Shown: positions 1-13,400 of the stretch, piece by piece | Position numbering within the stretch: position 1 is the first letter of the stretch | How the letters are laid out: each line of letters starts with the position of its first letter | NCBI GenBank assembly: GCA_002633005.1 | Contig: NMRA01000010.1 | Span: 1,524,982 to 1,588,981, forward strand | Length of the DNA stretch: 64,000 nucleotides | Reading direction: 5' to 3' | Source: Phoronis australis | Lineage: Eukaryota; Phoronida; Phoronidae | Made by a program: the position numbers and the translations under genes | The notes under the pieces: generated by a model | Told to the model about the DNA's origin: nothing | Seen by the model: the letters and a program-made list of their open reading frames with translations, nothing else | The model's database searches: none

Positions 1-1300
1 ATGAGGATTTTCAAATACTACACTAATATGTACATTTGGGTTATTTTGTGCCTAAGAATCTTTTGCACACTAAATAACTACATGTAAATAGATGGGTAAG
101 TAAGTAATTAATACCATTAGCATAACATGGGAAAAGTTAGTATACCCGAATATATCATAATTTATATTTCACTGCAGCGCAAACCATTTGAAACAAATCC
201 ATAGATATGATAGACTATAGGGAACAAGCATATTTCGTTCTCAACATTTTGCTTTGTAAAAAGGATAAGATGTAAATTTGCATATGATGGATTTCACAAG
301 ATTTTTCTAAAGTCTCCTCTACCCCCACACCTCTCGACCAAAACCCAATCGACCCAAGACTCCCTCGACCCACGACATGTGGCAATAGAGATGTTTTATT
401 TGCGCTTTTTACGTATTTCATAATCTTATTACGTCGTTGAATGACTTTCCCATAAGACATACCTACACGTGAGTCTGCTCTGGATCAGGTCTGGTGATCG
501 AAAACAGAAAGTGGCGTGAGAACGTGATCCGAAATAGCGGATTGTGTGCGTGCGATCGTTGTCACGGAAATAGTTCCAAGAGCTGCTACCAATGGCCCAG
601 TTCTTCTAAACTTACATATAGGGAGAGATTACTTGAATGTATACAATTTCACATTTTTTGTTTGCTTTCTGTTTGCTTTCTGTTGTGTACTTCTTTAAAA
701 TATACTCCATATAACGTTGAAGTACTTTTTACTGAACAGTTTGTTTTCTTCGAGCTGTATTTACTGATAAATTACATTTTTGTCGGCTCCTCGCACTTTC
801 CGCCAAAAAAAGAATCTGCCATTCACTGAAGGGCAGACGAGACGATTACACTCTGCCGGGAACGACAGTTGTATCGTTAGTAAGTCTTTGATTTCATTCG
901 GTCGCGTTGGTTTTTTCTGTTTATTTTTTGGCTTTCAAACTTGCCGAATCGGCTCTATTCGTTGCAAAAAAAGGGAAAAGTCAGCAGAGATCACGGGCAA
1001 CTCAATGGTCCTGCAAGTCAACGCTTGTTCTATGTTCAGATAGAGTCGAGCTTGTGTAGAATGGGTCGAGGGGTCGTGGGTTCAAGGGGTCGTAGTGTGT
1101 GGGAGTCGAAGTGGTGGAGGGGGTTTTAGAACAATCCGATTTCGCAGTACAGTATTCGTGCCATGGAGCTAAAAATTTTCAAACTACTTGAGCAAACACG
1201 AAATGGTTTTTGAGTAGGAAACACATTGAATTTGATGGATTTGGATGAATGAAATATGCACAAAACGAGTAGCGTGAAGTCCACAACATATCAAACATAC
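1..1300. other. Downstream intron or flank of gene A; possible inverted-repeat element
   Basis: I see no exon here that would complete the macrodomain begun at 1417-1301. Segments near 305-395 and 1040-1130 are imperfect inverted repeats, both rich in TCGACCC-like words and bounded by TTCTAAA. They may be the ends of a small TIR element of about 0.8 kb. Confidence 0.35.
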
Positions 1301-1417
1301 CCATCGACAAATCCAGATCGCTGTTACATGGATTGACAATTGCATCAGTGGCTTGCTTTGTTATGTCCCCTTGAAATACGCGCACTGCTAGGCCTCCGAT
1401 GGTAGCAGAGGTCGCTG
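1301..1417 (-). CDS. Gene A exon 11 (start of a second macrodomain)
   Basis: A 117 nt phase 1-1 exon of 39 codons: LAVRVFQGDITKQATDAIVN followed by a Pro-Cys-Asn variant of the ADP-ribose loop. The acceptor is a TTTGTTTTCAG tract and the donor is GTATGT. It resembles the first exon of a later PARP14 macrodomain rather than the missing second half of macrodomain 1. The continuation is not found in 1-1300. Confidence 0.7.
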
Positions 1418-4400
1418 CTGAAAACAAAAGACATCGTTGACGAGGCATGGAACGCGAATACTCGTGGAAACATCATTTAAAGAGATCGTTTATAACCTAA
1501 TTCTTGGGGATGCTGCAATAACTTAGAGTCATTCACTTCGTGTATTGCAAGAATTTCAAGAAAAAAAATGAGATCCACTGTTTTTGCAACACAGACAAAA
1601 TAAAAACTTTCATCCCAATACGGTTTTAAAAATCTCCGCCTGATGTCCCTACAATTGCATCACGGTCATTCTATGTTAAGACATCAAAGACAATATTCTT
1701 ATGGCCTTGTGGTCTGCGATTAACCTGACCACCCACCAGTTTCAATAGACTTTGTGTAGGTTTTTGACGTCTGATTGATATTTTCAAGTTTTTTGCACCC
1801 TGTGTAGCAGACTGTTGAAACTGCCCAATACCCACCTTGTGGTAGCATAGTGGCTCCAGCAAACGACGTCGAAGATGGCTGCCCGATTTTTGATTTAACT
1901 GCTTTAAATATCAGTTACTAGCCATAATGATTACAGTTTCGGAGGTAATAGTCACTTACAGGATTCTCGCATTTTGAGAACCAGTTTTCTACACTGAATA
2001 ACGGGCATCAAACTGGTTCCGTAAGTCACTGCAATTGCTGTTTTGGCGAGGATGAAACATTGTAAGGTACGAAGTAAGAGTTAATGAGAGCCAAGAAAGA
2101 AAAAGGGAAAAGATATAATACAAATCATACATTGCTCCACAATGGCCAGCGCCAGCCCACCTGCATTCTTCAATTTCCCATTTGCTGCATTCACGATCAC
2201 GTCCACTTTATGTTTGGTCATATCTCCTTGAATGACTTCGTCGCAAACATCATCTTCACCGAATACAATGATGCATTTGTTTTTCCTTTCCACAGTTTCC
2301 AAAAATGATTTTCCGCGTTGACAATTGAAGAATTCATCCATTCCGGGTTCAGCTATCTCGATGTTTTTACAAATAACTTTACACATCAAATTGCTTATTT
2401 TTCTTTGCGTCAAACCTACACCTTTGTTAGTTCCTTTTATAACAATTGATGTACTGTCAGCCACAAAGCAAATACTAACATGATGCGTCTTTAGCGATTC
2501 TTGAATTTGCACTACTCCTGTTTCGTTATACTGTTCCATGAAGCGGAATCTACCACTGCTCAAGCGGATTTTTCGTTCGTAAATTGTATTTGATTCGAAG
2601 AAATCTTGTACAACTTCAAGAACATTGGGCGTCACAGACCTTGTTCCAGCGATAGTAAGCTGAGTTAGGTCGCTGTGTTCCACGATTTCCAAACATCCTC
2701 GGTACTGTGTTAATTGCGATTCTTTGACACTTTTCCACTGGGAACTAGTAAGTAACGGTTTTGACTCGGCTTGTAAAGAGACCAAGGCTTCATGAAGCTC
2801 CCGACTCATTATCTGGGCTGCTTTTCGTGACACGTTCTTGTCAGACGCAAACACACTGATGTCTGTATCTGTGGCTGTCCATGAAGCCGCGACGTTTGAT
2901 GAACGGAACTGCGAATGTATGTATTTATGGCATTCCGGGTTTTTCAACAGGCGAAGAATTACTGGTGTTGAGACAACTTTCTCCGATATCAAGTTTCGAA
3001 GAATTTCGTACATGTCACTTTTTGCTTTGTTGACATCTAAAGGTATTCCAATGAACTGGACGTGCTTCTTCGTTACGTCTATCTCACACTTACAACCAGA
3101 CACGCCAAATTTCATTTCTTGCAAGAACAAAAGCTCAAAGTCTCTAAGTGTTGTCACAGTTTCCGTGACCTCTTGTGACTTTCGATTGAACTCCTCTTCC
3201 AATGTCTTTCTGTCTTCATTGACTTTCCTTAACACTTCGTCAACGATGCTGCGTACACCAGTCAATCGTATGGAGTGTCCTTCCTCGATAGTCTCAATAA
3301 GCACTTTTCCGTTCGCGTGGGACGACAGTCTTGTCACAAGATCAGTCCAAATGTGTTGGAGGATGTTAATGCTTTCAGTTTTGTAGTCCGCGAAAAAATT
3401 GACCACCGCTGTTTTGACAACATTTTCCCAAGCCATCTCCGCAAGTTGTTCAGAGCTTGATAGAAAGCAAGTCACGACAAGACTGTCTGCTGTGCTAGTC
3501 TCCCAATTTGCTCGACCGTGGTGTCTCCTTAACTCGTTGTCCAACAACTGACGACATTCCACACTAGAACAGACGAAGTTTACTAGAGAAACATCAAAAG
3601 GTCCCACGACAGCGTCATCTGGAATTCTGGCAACAGGCTTAGACGAGTCGTCGTCGGGATGTCTGAGTCCAAGTTGTTCGTAATACTCGCAGACCTTGAG
3701 AACGCATTTGCTTACTTTGTGTTTCTTCTCAATTACTCTTTGCACATCTGTAACAAACGTGAAACAGTGCAATATGCAGTTAACACAGTGCTCTATTTGG
3801 ACGGCCCAAATGAGATTTTGGAAAAGGTGACATTTTGAAAAAAGATCGTTGAATATTCTACACCTATCTCACAACATTTCAGGCCTAAAGCCAAATATAG
3901 GAAAGACTCTTTGTGTGTATTGGCGTAAAATCTTTAGCAATTCCCCGTTTATGCTCAAATATTGACCTTTCTTGCCTAATGTAAAGTTTTATGTTTTTGA
4001 GAATTTGCTTTAGTGTCGAATTATCTGAAGATCTCGCACTAAACTATAAGAAAAATAATGAAAATTGAAAGAGATATAAAGACCTGGTCTAGAAGATTAT
4101 TATTTCTTCTTTGCAGAATTACTGTAATGAAGTTTCTTTTGATACCTATGCTGGTTCATGTGCTCATGATTCTGCCATCGAAAGTTTTGGTTGTTGTGTG
4201 GAATGATGACAGAATAAAGAGAACTGAAATGGTGCAAATTCGGGACACTGATACGGCGGGAGAATTTCCATAGTAGCTCTACTATTTTAAGGGAAACGTA
4301 ACTGTTAATAAAAGAAAAGGGTCTTTTATAAGTGCTAATATAAGAAGGTGTTAATTTATGAATAGCTTGACTCGCACGTACTTTTTATGACTCACGCATG

Positions 4401-7400
4401 GTTTCTCTCCAACATTTTTGATTTCTGCTTGAAGTATGATTTTTGCATGACTTCCAAATTTCCCCAAAATGTTATGAATAAACTTATATGCTTACAAATA
4501 ACTGAAGGCACTTGCAAAAAAACAACGTGAGCGAAATTAGGAATTACAAATTAACGTTCAGGTTTCATAGGAATGGTGGAGGTAAATTTATGTTTGATCC
4601 CTTATCTTTACTGAAGATTCGAGATTAAAGTGCTAGAAGATGATCTCTCTTCTTCAAATTGCCGCCATTAACGACTTCCTGGTCAAAATTGGTGTCCAGC
4701 AGCCAGATCTTTGCGCGTATTCTAACAAAATGAGAGAGAATTTACCCATCTTTACTGGGATTGTAACGTGTCGGAAACTTTCCCTTCTGTTATCAGGGGC
4801 GGATCCAGGATTTTGAGTTAAGGGGGGCAGAGCAGATTATTAGCCAGGATTTTGCCCGTCAGACATTTTCAGCCCCGAACTGCCTGATGTAATATGGGAG
4901 AATTTTAGGGGGCCATAGGCCCCTTGGCCCCCCTCTAATTCAGCCACTGGTTATAAGTCAAAGGTTGTTTTCATGAACCCAAAACGTATGCTTATTCTCT
5001 CGTGAACGGATCGGCAAAGTACATGACTTGGATATCATAAATTAACTCAGTGTTTGTGAAAGTATCGCAGTCTCCGTCAAAGGCTCTGAAATATTATTAC
5101 GTCAACTGATATGTTTAGTTAAGAATTGTTACAACAGATAATTACGTAAATCTTGAACAAGCGTAGAAACAAAGACCTCAGACATTTAAGTCTTGTCTGA
5201 CCGCCACCTGTTGGCCACATCATTAGGTAACTATGTGGCCAGCCAAAACGTTGCGTGCAGACCAAACCTAAAAGTGCTTGTGAATTCTTACAATACGTTC
5301 AAATTAAAAATGCGTTGATGTCGGAAACCATGAATTCGTAAAATTCAATAGATTTTCCTCTTTGTTTCTTTTGTTTCTTTTATTATTCGTTAATGTTACA
5401 TTTAGTGCCTGGTCGCGAACTGTGCTTGAGTGCTTGTGCGAGTGCGCTCGCGTATATGGGATTGTGTCAAATAATCTCCCCCATTTGAATATGATACCGA
5501 TGCCAATAAACAATTAAAAACAGAACGTAAAATGCAATAAGGTATTAAAGGAACCCCCAAAACAAGGAGTACCTGGGTACACGCATTTTCGAATGACTGT
5601 TAGACATACAAATAGACTATTACGCGGCGAAAACTTATGTCCGTCGGATTTGGAGGAATTGACACCCCGAGAAGGCGCTGAATGCCACAAGAAACAACTG
5701 CGAAGAACACTAATAATTAACGTATCCCTCCAATTTTAGCCTAAACACGAGACAGCTACCGGCCAGTTATCTCGATTCGGCGACCAAATACGATGGGGAT
5801 GGCGACGTTCTTCATATATACAGAAGACGCTCGAGTGTTTGTTTTGGTTGCACGACACAGCATAGGGATGATCGAGTCACGCACAACCAAAGTTCAATGA
5901 TTCTGTTTTCTTTTGCGGGCTTTGTAGAGTTTAGGGCACCGTATGTGGGTTAAACAAGAACATTCGACGATAACAATACATTTGTACCTTTAATGTTCTT
6001 CTGCCACATTCATAATACAAACCTGTATGATCAGCAAACGTAATCACTGCCACTTTTCCATTTCCGTGAATGACCACTTTCTCTACCTCTCCACCCCCGC
6101 TTTTCTTTTTGTTTTCAAAGTAATTCTCCAGAGTATCATCTGTACAGTTGGGAGGCAGGTCGTGGACTTGTATGGAGTCTGTCAGATATACTGGCTCGAT
6201 CTGAAGAACCGACTTCTGTAGAGGTTTCTTGGTGCAAGCTTCGCGTAGCTTATGGATGTCTGCAGGTGATAATGAAGCAAGCTTTTATGGAATGCAAACG
6301 TTTTGTTTTGAGAACGCATGGAAATGTTTTAGCTATAATGCAAAGTTGTATACTAAATACATAATATATAGGTTTGGGCCGATGTGAGTAAAAAATGAGA
6401 AGATAAAATCTGAAATGAAATTGGTGTCATTAAAATTTGCACTCTTCTTTGTGTAAACTAGATTATTTACCGAAGTTAGAAAAATCGGCGTTCTACCGTT
6501 ATTCTGCCGCGAAAATTGTAGGGCAATCTTTTGTGTCGTCTTTCGGCGCCATGAAATAGTGTGCCACGTATTGGCTACTGCCGTTTTCTCCGACTCTTCA
6601 GTCTACTGTTGTTCTTTCATGAGACTGCGTACATGTTGCAACAAATAGTCGGAACTGGTTTTTAAAATTTTTCTTTCACCAAACCGAATTTCAGAGCAAA
6701 ATTTGCTGTCTTCATTTCCCGAGAGATGTCGCAAAAATTAAGGAAATAGCAAGCGTCCGTGTCACGAGCGTACTCTTTTCATGCGACATGCTTTACTTCG
6801 TTACCGTTGTAATGCGCGTTTATTATGTAAAAGTAGTTCTTACATATTAAACTCACAATACGACCAGTATATCATGACCATACTATCACGCGTATAGGAT
6901 AAAAACGTTAAACCCAGAAAGAAATAATTATATACAGGCTGTATACTATAAAACAATGACTTATTTAAGCAAAACATAATATTGATCAAAATAACGAAAG
7001 TAAAGACAACAAAAAATAGAACAAAATCATACAGTAAGAAAGGAAAACATATTAACTAGAAGCATTCATAACACTTTAACAAGAGAATGATATAGTCGGT
7101 GGGCCAGATTTTGTAGGGCCTCTAGAAAATGGTTTTTGTGAGTACTTTAGGGGGGCAATTTTATTTTGGTGTTTTTTAGTTCATTTATTAGAGTGTTTTC
7201 AAAATCTAAAAAGTTCCCACATATAAAGTTGCACATTTTTGAGAAATTTGAGTTTGAAGTTACCTAATAATCAACAAAGAGCTTAGTAAACTTATATTTG
7301 TAAAAACAACAGTTTTGGTGACTTTTTTGTAAAACAAGTAATATGGTCCCATCAGTGCCATTGTATTGAACAATATTACACTCACATTACACGTTTTACT

Positions 7401-10400
7401 ATTGTAAATTAATTGTAAACAGTGAAATTTAAAAAACGTAAAGAGACACCTAGTGGCAAAAATGCAAACTAAGTATGAATGTTACTAGGAGCTTATTCCG
7501 GCATTGTCAGGCAACAAAAAGAACACAAAACACTTGAGACTGGGAAAAATTTGTGCCTCAATGACTAAAACATTGACTAATGGTGTAAAATACAGCTTGT
7601 TTGCATAATACACCAGAAATATGTTATAGTACAAAAACAATATAGTTGAATGATCTCTGTGAATGTGCACAAAGACTGTATTAAAATAGATTATTCTGAC
7701 AGCGTTTATTAAGCAGTATGAGACAAATACATGACAATGATCAAAGTATGTACTTTCTATGACTTAATCAACAAATAAAATTAACTTTTTAATACAAAAA
7801 AGGAAATAACGGGGTTGGAGGTCTATTTAGGGTTGGCCTGTCAAAGAACTATCCAATGTTATGCAGTCAGTGTTGCTGATGTTACTACAGTTGTCACAGC
7901 TGCACATTTCTGTACAGTTTGACCCAGCATTGCAGCACAAACTCAGTTTCCCAGCACACATGTTCTTTTTGCACTTGCAGCGTTCATCGTTTAGTACTGT
8001 CAATGGAGATGCGGTCATTGCCATACATATTAACTGCAAAGCTCCACCGCCAAGGAGCCAACTATGGTCGATTAGAGAGGGTACAGCACTGCACACTGGT
8101 GATTAGCCCGCAGGCAATGAAGGGTCAAACACTAAGTCCTTGTTTGGAGGCGGGCACTATTTGGGCAAACGTTTGATTCAAAATATGTTACAATGGGCTG
8201 TGTTAATTAGAGTCAGCAAGTGAATTATTGAACACTAGCCTCAATTCACTTTCGTATCTCTTAGTCAGGCACAAACTACAACAGTGAGTAGCTTCAACAA
8301 TATTTCTTAAGATTGCCTGTCCAAATAACTTCATGCACACCAGCTTTCTGAAGAACAGCTTCAAAGTCTTGCTTTATTTTTGAAAGGCAAATGACATCTC
8401 CATGTGCTAGAAGCTTTGATTCAATGAACTCCAAACAAAACTGTAGAAAAACATCTCTGAAAACTGGGGATTCGTCACTCTCCACAATCTTTGTCTTTCT
8501 CTTTTTTACAGCATGATGATCTGTGGTACTTGGCTTCTAAGACACAAGGTCTTTATCTTTGAATTTCATTTGCATATTCAGGGCTCTGGACTGAGCTGTT
8601 GCTTGCGATACAAGTCCAACTGAAAAAAACCCGAACTGTTAACACTAATTTAACATTCAACTATGAGTGAGTTGGCATGCAACTTTTTCAGACGGACGTA
8701 TCAGGAGCTGATCCACCACCAGCCTAACAAATTTACATGCCGTTTGATCTGTAGCCTAATAATGTTGATCGTCTAATAATTAGATCAGTAGATGCAGCTG
8801 AAAATAAATCAGCTGATATACCTGTGCAGTGATTGAAATTTAATTTTTTTAAAAATCAGATTCTCAAACCATAGTCAATCGATTTACACTTAAGGTAATC
8901 GACGTTTGACGAAATGGACAGTGGCTTCCATCGTCCTCAAATTTCGACGGCGACGATGGCCACTTAGGCACTTTAATTTAATTATCATTGCAGCTGCTAC
9001 CTAAGTAATTAATGTTTACAAAAAATTGAGACTACGGCAGGGGATGACGGCCACTTGGGCATGTTGTTTGCAACTATCTACTCCATTTAACCTTCTCAAA
9101 AATTTTAGACTTAAAGTGCTTTAAAATCACACCCACAGTATAACGCCATAGGATTATCCCTTAGCGCAAGCAGTGTCGATGTGGCAACTGAATGGAGTGT
9201 TCGAAAAACAGGATTGCAGGAGTATTTGTTTAAACTGGGAACAAATGAAAACATTAACGACCTCCTCAGAGGCATCTCTCTACGCGGTACTTCTAAACTT
9301 ATAGGAACATAATTTGCCGAAAAGTATCCGGCATATGAAGTACCTATAGTATGATCATCGTCTCTACTGGGTCAGCAGTATTGTCTAAGGCCTAGGCAGT
9401 CAAGGGGCTGAACAAGTTAAAAAACAACTGGTGATAATACTGAATCACACGTGGAAAACACCAAAATGTATTTTTAAAAAACACGTACCTGTTTTTGAAA
9501 GCTATACTTCTTTCTCTTTCTTGAAATGTGGCCCATAATGTACTTTTCCTGCTAACAAATGATGCACTCATGTTTCAGAATGTTCCTATCTTGTTCAGGT
9601 TAATTGGGTGTTTCAGATTTTGGAAGTGATTGATTTTCTTGGGAAATCTTGGATAACATCTGTATCACTTTCAGCAACTTCAGCTTTAGTACTACTGTTG
9701 GTGCCTTGAAACGTTGCTATGCCGTTCTATGTCCTTTCAATTTTCTGGTCTGACACTTGGTATTCTAGTCTATAGCACTCAGCAGTATACTGTGTAGGCT
9801 ACCAGGGCATGCAGCTGTTTTCTGCACAAACGTTTGTGACACCTCTTCTTCTTTTTGATCTACTGATCTACAGAGTTCCACAGTCAATCAGCTTTCGTCA
9901 GGAAGCTTTCCTAAGCTTCTTTAGGCTCTGACATCACAATTTTGTGCTGTTTGATAAACCTTGAATTATACAGACATCACATTCCATGGGAGCAGCCATA
10001 TTGAAGTAACTAAGCACAACAATACAATCTGGCTCTCTGATTGGTCAATTCACTAGAAAAGCGCCATCAAGTGGCAGGAATATGCATCATATTTTGTGCA
10101 ACAAAAACACCTTTTTTTAAAAAAATGTGCAAGTGTAGACGTGGGAACTTTTTGGAATTTGATTTTTAGTTATATTATCTAGCCACATAGAAAAAACTAG
10201 GTTGCCCCCCCAAAGTACTCACAAGGGTGAACGCTATGAGATTTGGCCCACTGACTAATATACAAGAACGTTAAACAAATCAAAATGCTCATCTTAGATA
10301 TTAATGCACGTCCCTATTAGAACATTCAAAAAGAAAATCACTAACAGTCGTGATTTAAATCATGACAACCATTTAGTAGAAAACTGGTTGTTTTTCCATG

Positions 10401-13400
10401 TCTATTACTAACATTTTGAAAATGTGACCAGATACATTTATGATTGTTGGATTGCAGGTTGCGAAAGGGCTGTTCGCGCTCAGCATTATAAACGGGGCAT
10501 GAGAGCAAGTAGTGAGTATCACTATTAATTGCACCTCAGGTACATTTATTAGAAAAAATGACATTAAAGTTTTGGTGGAACTTTTGTGAATTGAGATACA
10601 ACCCCGCTCGCAATTGGATTTATTTTTCACCCAATGAAAATAATTTAGTAGTAGAAGGACGTGTGAGAATGTCACCTTTAAGAAATGATATAATACAAAT
10701 TTTAAACTTGACAATGATTGGTTCACTTTAAGTTCCAATAGTGAACAATTCCCTAAGAGCAAACCAGCAACTATGGAGATTTCCTAAATGATTCAAATAT
10801 TGACACAGAATTGTTATTTACCAGTGGTTCTGAGATCAGTGGCGGATTTAGGGGAGCATGAAACCCCTAAAATTTTCCCAGATTCCATTTGGAAGTTCGG
10901 GCGTGCGAATATCTGACGGGCAAAATCCTGGCTAATACTCTGCCATGCCCCCCAACTGAAAATCCTTGATCCGCCCCTGGAGATCCCATGCTTATTGATA
11001 GAAGATGTATCTCGTTTATACCGATATATAATAGCTTTTTTCATGTATAATTAATTTCGTGTATTACTTGATATAAACAGATATATACCTGCTCATCAGA
11101 AGCACTGACTTCTGTAAAGGTTTCTTGGTGCAAGTTTGAAGTAGCTTGGAGTTGTCTGCACGTGCTAATGAAGCAAGTTAAAATAGCGTGCATATTGCAC
11201 TTGTGGCTGTCCAATGTTAGTGTCATACGCTAAGAATAATATCTCGTAGTGATTTACATAGGAACAAAATAGTAATGTTAAGAATGAGTGTATTGCGTTT
11301 GTTCATACCAGTGTCTACCAATCCTCGTTGTGCAATTTACGGCTAAAGAAGACCAGAGTGTAAATAGCGGCAATTAAAAGGCATTCACTTACATGTATTT
11401 CGGAACAAACGAGTGCAACGTTCGTTACGTTGCAACAAAATTCACCACTGTACGAAGTCAAAGCGTGTTCCATCAGTGATTCCCGATTCACAGGTACATT
11501 CCACAGAGCCATTACACTGCACTTCATTGAACAAGTGCGTGAACTCGTATCCACCAGACCAACACAAGTGTCGTCAAAAGAACACATTAGTGTTACTTTG
11601 CGCCTTTGGTACTTCTTTTGTGTTAATTCACAAAAAAGTAAATAACAAAAGTAACAGGCACAAGAAATTGTTGATTTTTTTCAGCGTGTTAAGTTATAGC
11701 TAAAAGCCTACCGCGGTTTTCATAGAAATTATGTAACTTCTTCAACGAAATTTTTCGAAAGTTTTGCAGCTCTTGCGATGTCTTGCTTGACTGGAACATT
11801 GCACGTTAGTGGCCTTGGTCAGGCACGATAGTATGCACTCATACGATGCAAGTTCAAATTACGTATCGTCACTCAAATAGTTTCAATGAAAGATTGTGAA
11901 ATTGATAATAACGGTTGATTCTATCTATGCCTCCGACTCAAATTGAGTTTCAAACACTTCCATACAAAACCGAAACGCAACATTCGTCTTACCTGGAACC
12001 TGTTCAAAAAGCACAATCCCCAATCCGGGCTTTTCTCCATAGCGAATAGCATCGACGTCACACCGAGTATGATTTCCAATGTAGTAAAACAGAAGTTCAT
12101 GGCTAATGTCTTCGGGAATGTTACTGACCACCACTTTATAGGGGTCCAAAGGTAACTTCTTTTTCGGTTTGTGCGGTTGGACAAGCTCTACGTCAATGGG
12201 AGTTTTATTCAGCTGCAGGGATAAACGGTTCTGGTAGACCCTGTCCGCGGCTGAAACAGCACAGCTGGTCATAAATGAGATTTGTAAGAGCAAAAACATC
12301 CTAATGAAATCAAACTAACTGACTACCTACATAATATACGTTCAATTTACGTTAAGTCCAATAAAGCCCATTTAAGGAAATGTTTTCAAAGATCTACCTG
12401 ATGAGTCAGCAAACGTCACCAATGCAGTTTGCTTGGCTTCATCTATCTCAATCTTGTCGATTTCTCCGCCACCAGATTTGCGCCTGTTTTGGAAAAAATT
12501 CTCTAGGAGATCATGAGACGTATCCTTGGGCAGACCTCTGACTCTAATTGTTGTTGCAGGTTGCGCTTGGTCTGGGTGTTCAGACTGCATCACTGAGGTT
12601 GCACAAGTGTGGGCTTCGTTCCGTCCGGCGTCGCTTGCAACAGCGACAATCAATTCTGCGGAATCTAGTTTAAGGTTTTTCTTCCTCAAAATGCGCATTG
12701 CGTCTGAAACAAAAAAAACGAAACTATTACACGATACGTTGTAATTGCGAAGTGATTTTATTGACTTATTGCTGATCAATAGTAACCCAAGTATTACATG
12801 AAAACGCATTCTCTACAAAAACAGTTAGCTTAAGAGGGACTTCCCTTAATTAGTTTTTTTTAATTCTGTGAATGAGAGGTCCATGCTACAAACTGTGACT
12901 CATGTACACTTAAACGTACCATCTGACTTCTGGAACACAATTCTGTAGGTCCTTGTTTCAACATCTTCAAGAAGTTTCATTGAAAGAAGTGGGCCACCTC
13001 GAGATTTATTCTTGTCTTCAAAGAAATGTTTGATTATCTTTTCAGAAGATGATGGTTTAAAGCCAGAAACATCTAGAGCAAGTCCAGCTTCAGATGAAAT
13101 CGGTTCCACGGAAACGTCTGGACAGCATACGTTTACGGTAACAACCGACCGATCAACCATCAACTCCGGGGTGGCAGCAACCCTTTCAGCAACTGGTTGA
13201 AAAAACAAAGATCAGAGGTATAATAGAATCATATGCACGAGCATCACATCTTACCCATGAACCACTTATGAACCTATGAATCACGCATAGGAGCCCAAAA
13301 ATCGTGCATACAAACAAAAATCATAAGCACAAACCACAAAAATATACATACGACCACAAAGTCATACACACGAGCATCCAATCACATGAAGGAACATTTC

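Larger units (their letters stand above)
6260..11992 (-). other. Large intron of gene A (exons 8-9) loaded with repeats
   Basis: This 5.7 kb intron contains a TIR transposon (7093-10257), a dispersed repeat copy (10835-10981) and a relic of exon 9 (about 11087-11180). The corresponding intron in gene C (56538-56786) is only 249 bp, so the expansion is specific to gene A. I see nothing coding in 6260-7090 or 11180-11990. Confidence 0.7.

Noticed and set aside
1671-1862. Candidate second half of gene A macrodomain 1
   Set aside because: Short similarity (AAIF) looks fortuitous; none of the GAGVF, HVVGP or final strand motifs is present in any frame.
2838-3386. Plus-strand open frame of 182 codons
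   Set aside because: Lies opposite the KH-like exon of gene A; no domain, no splice context. A shadow of the real exon.
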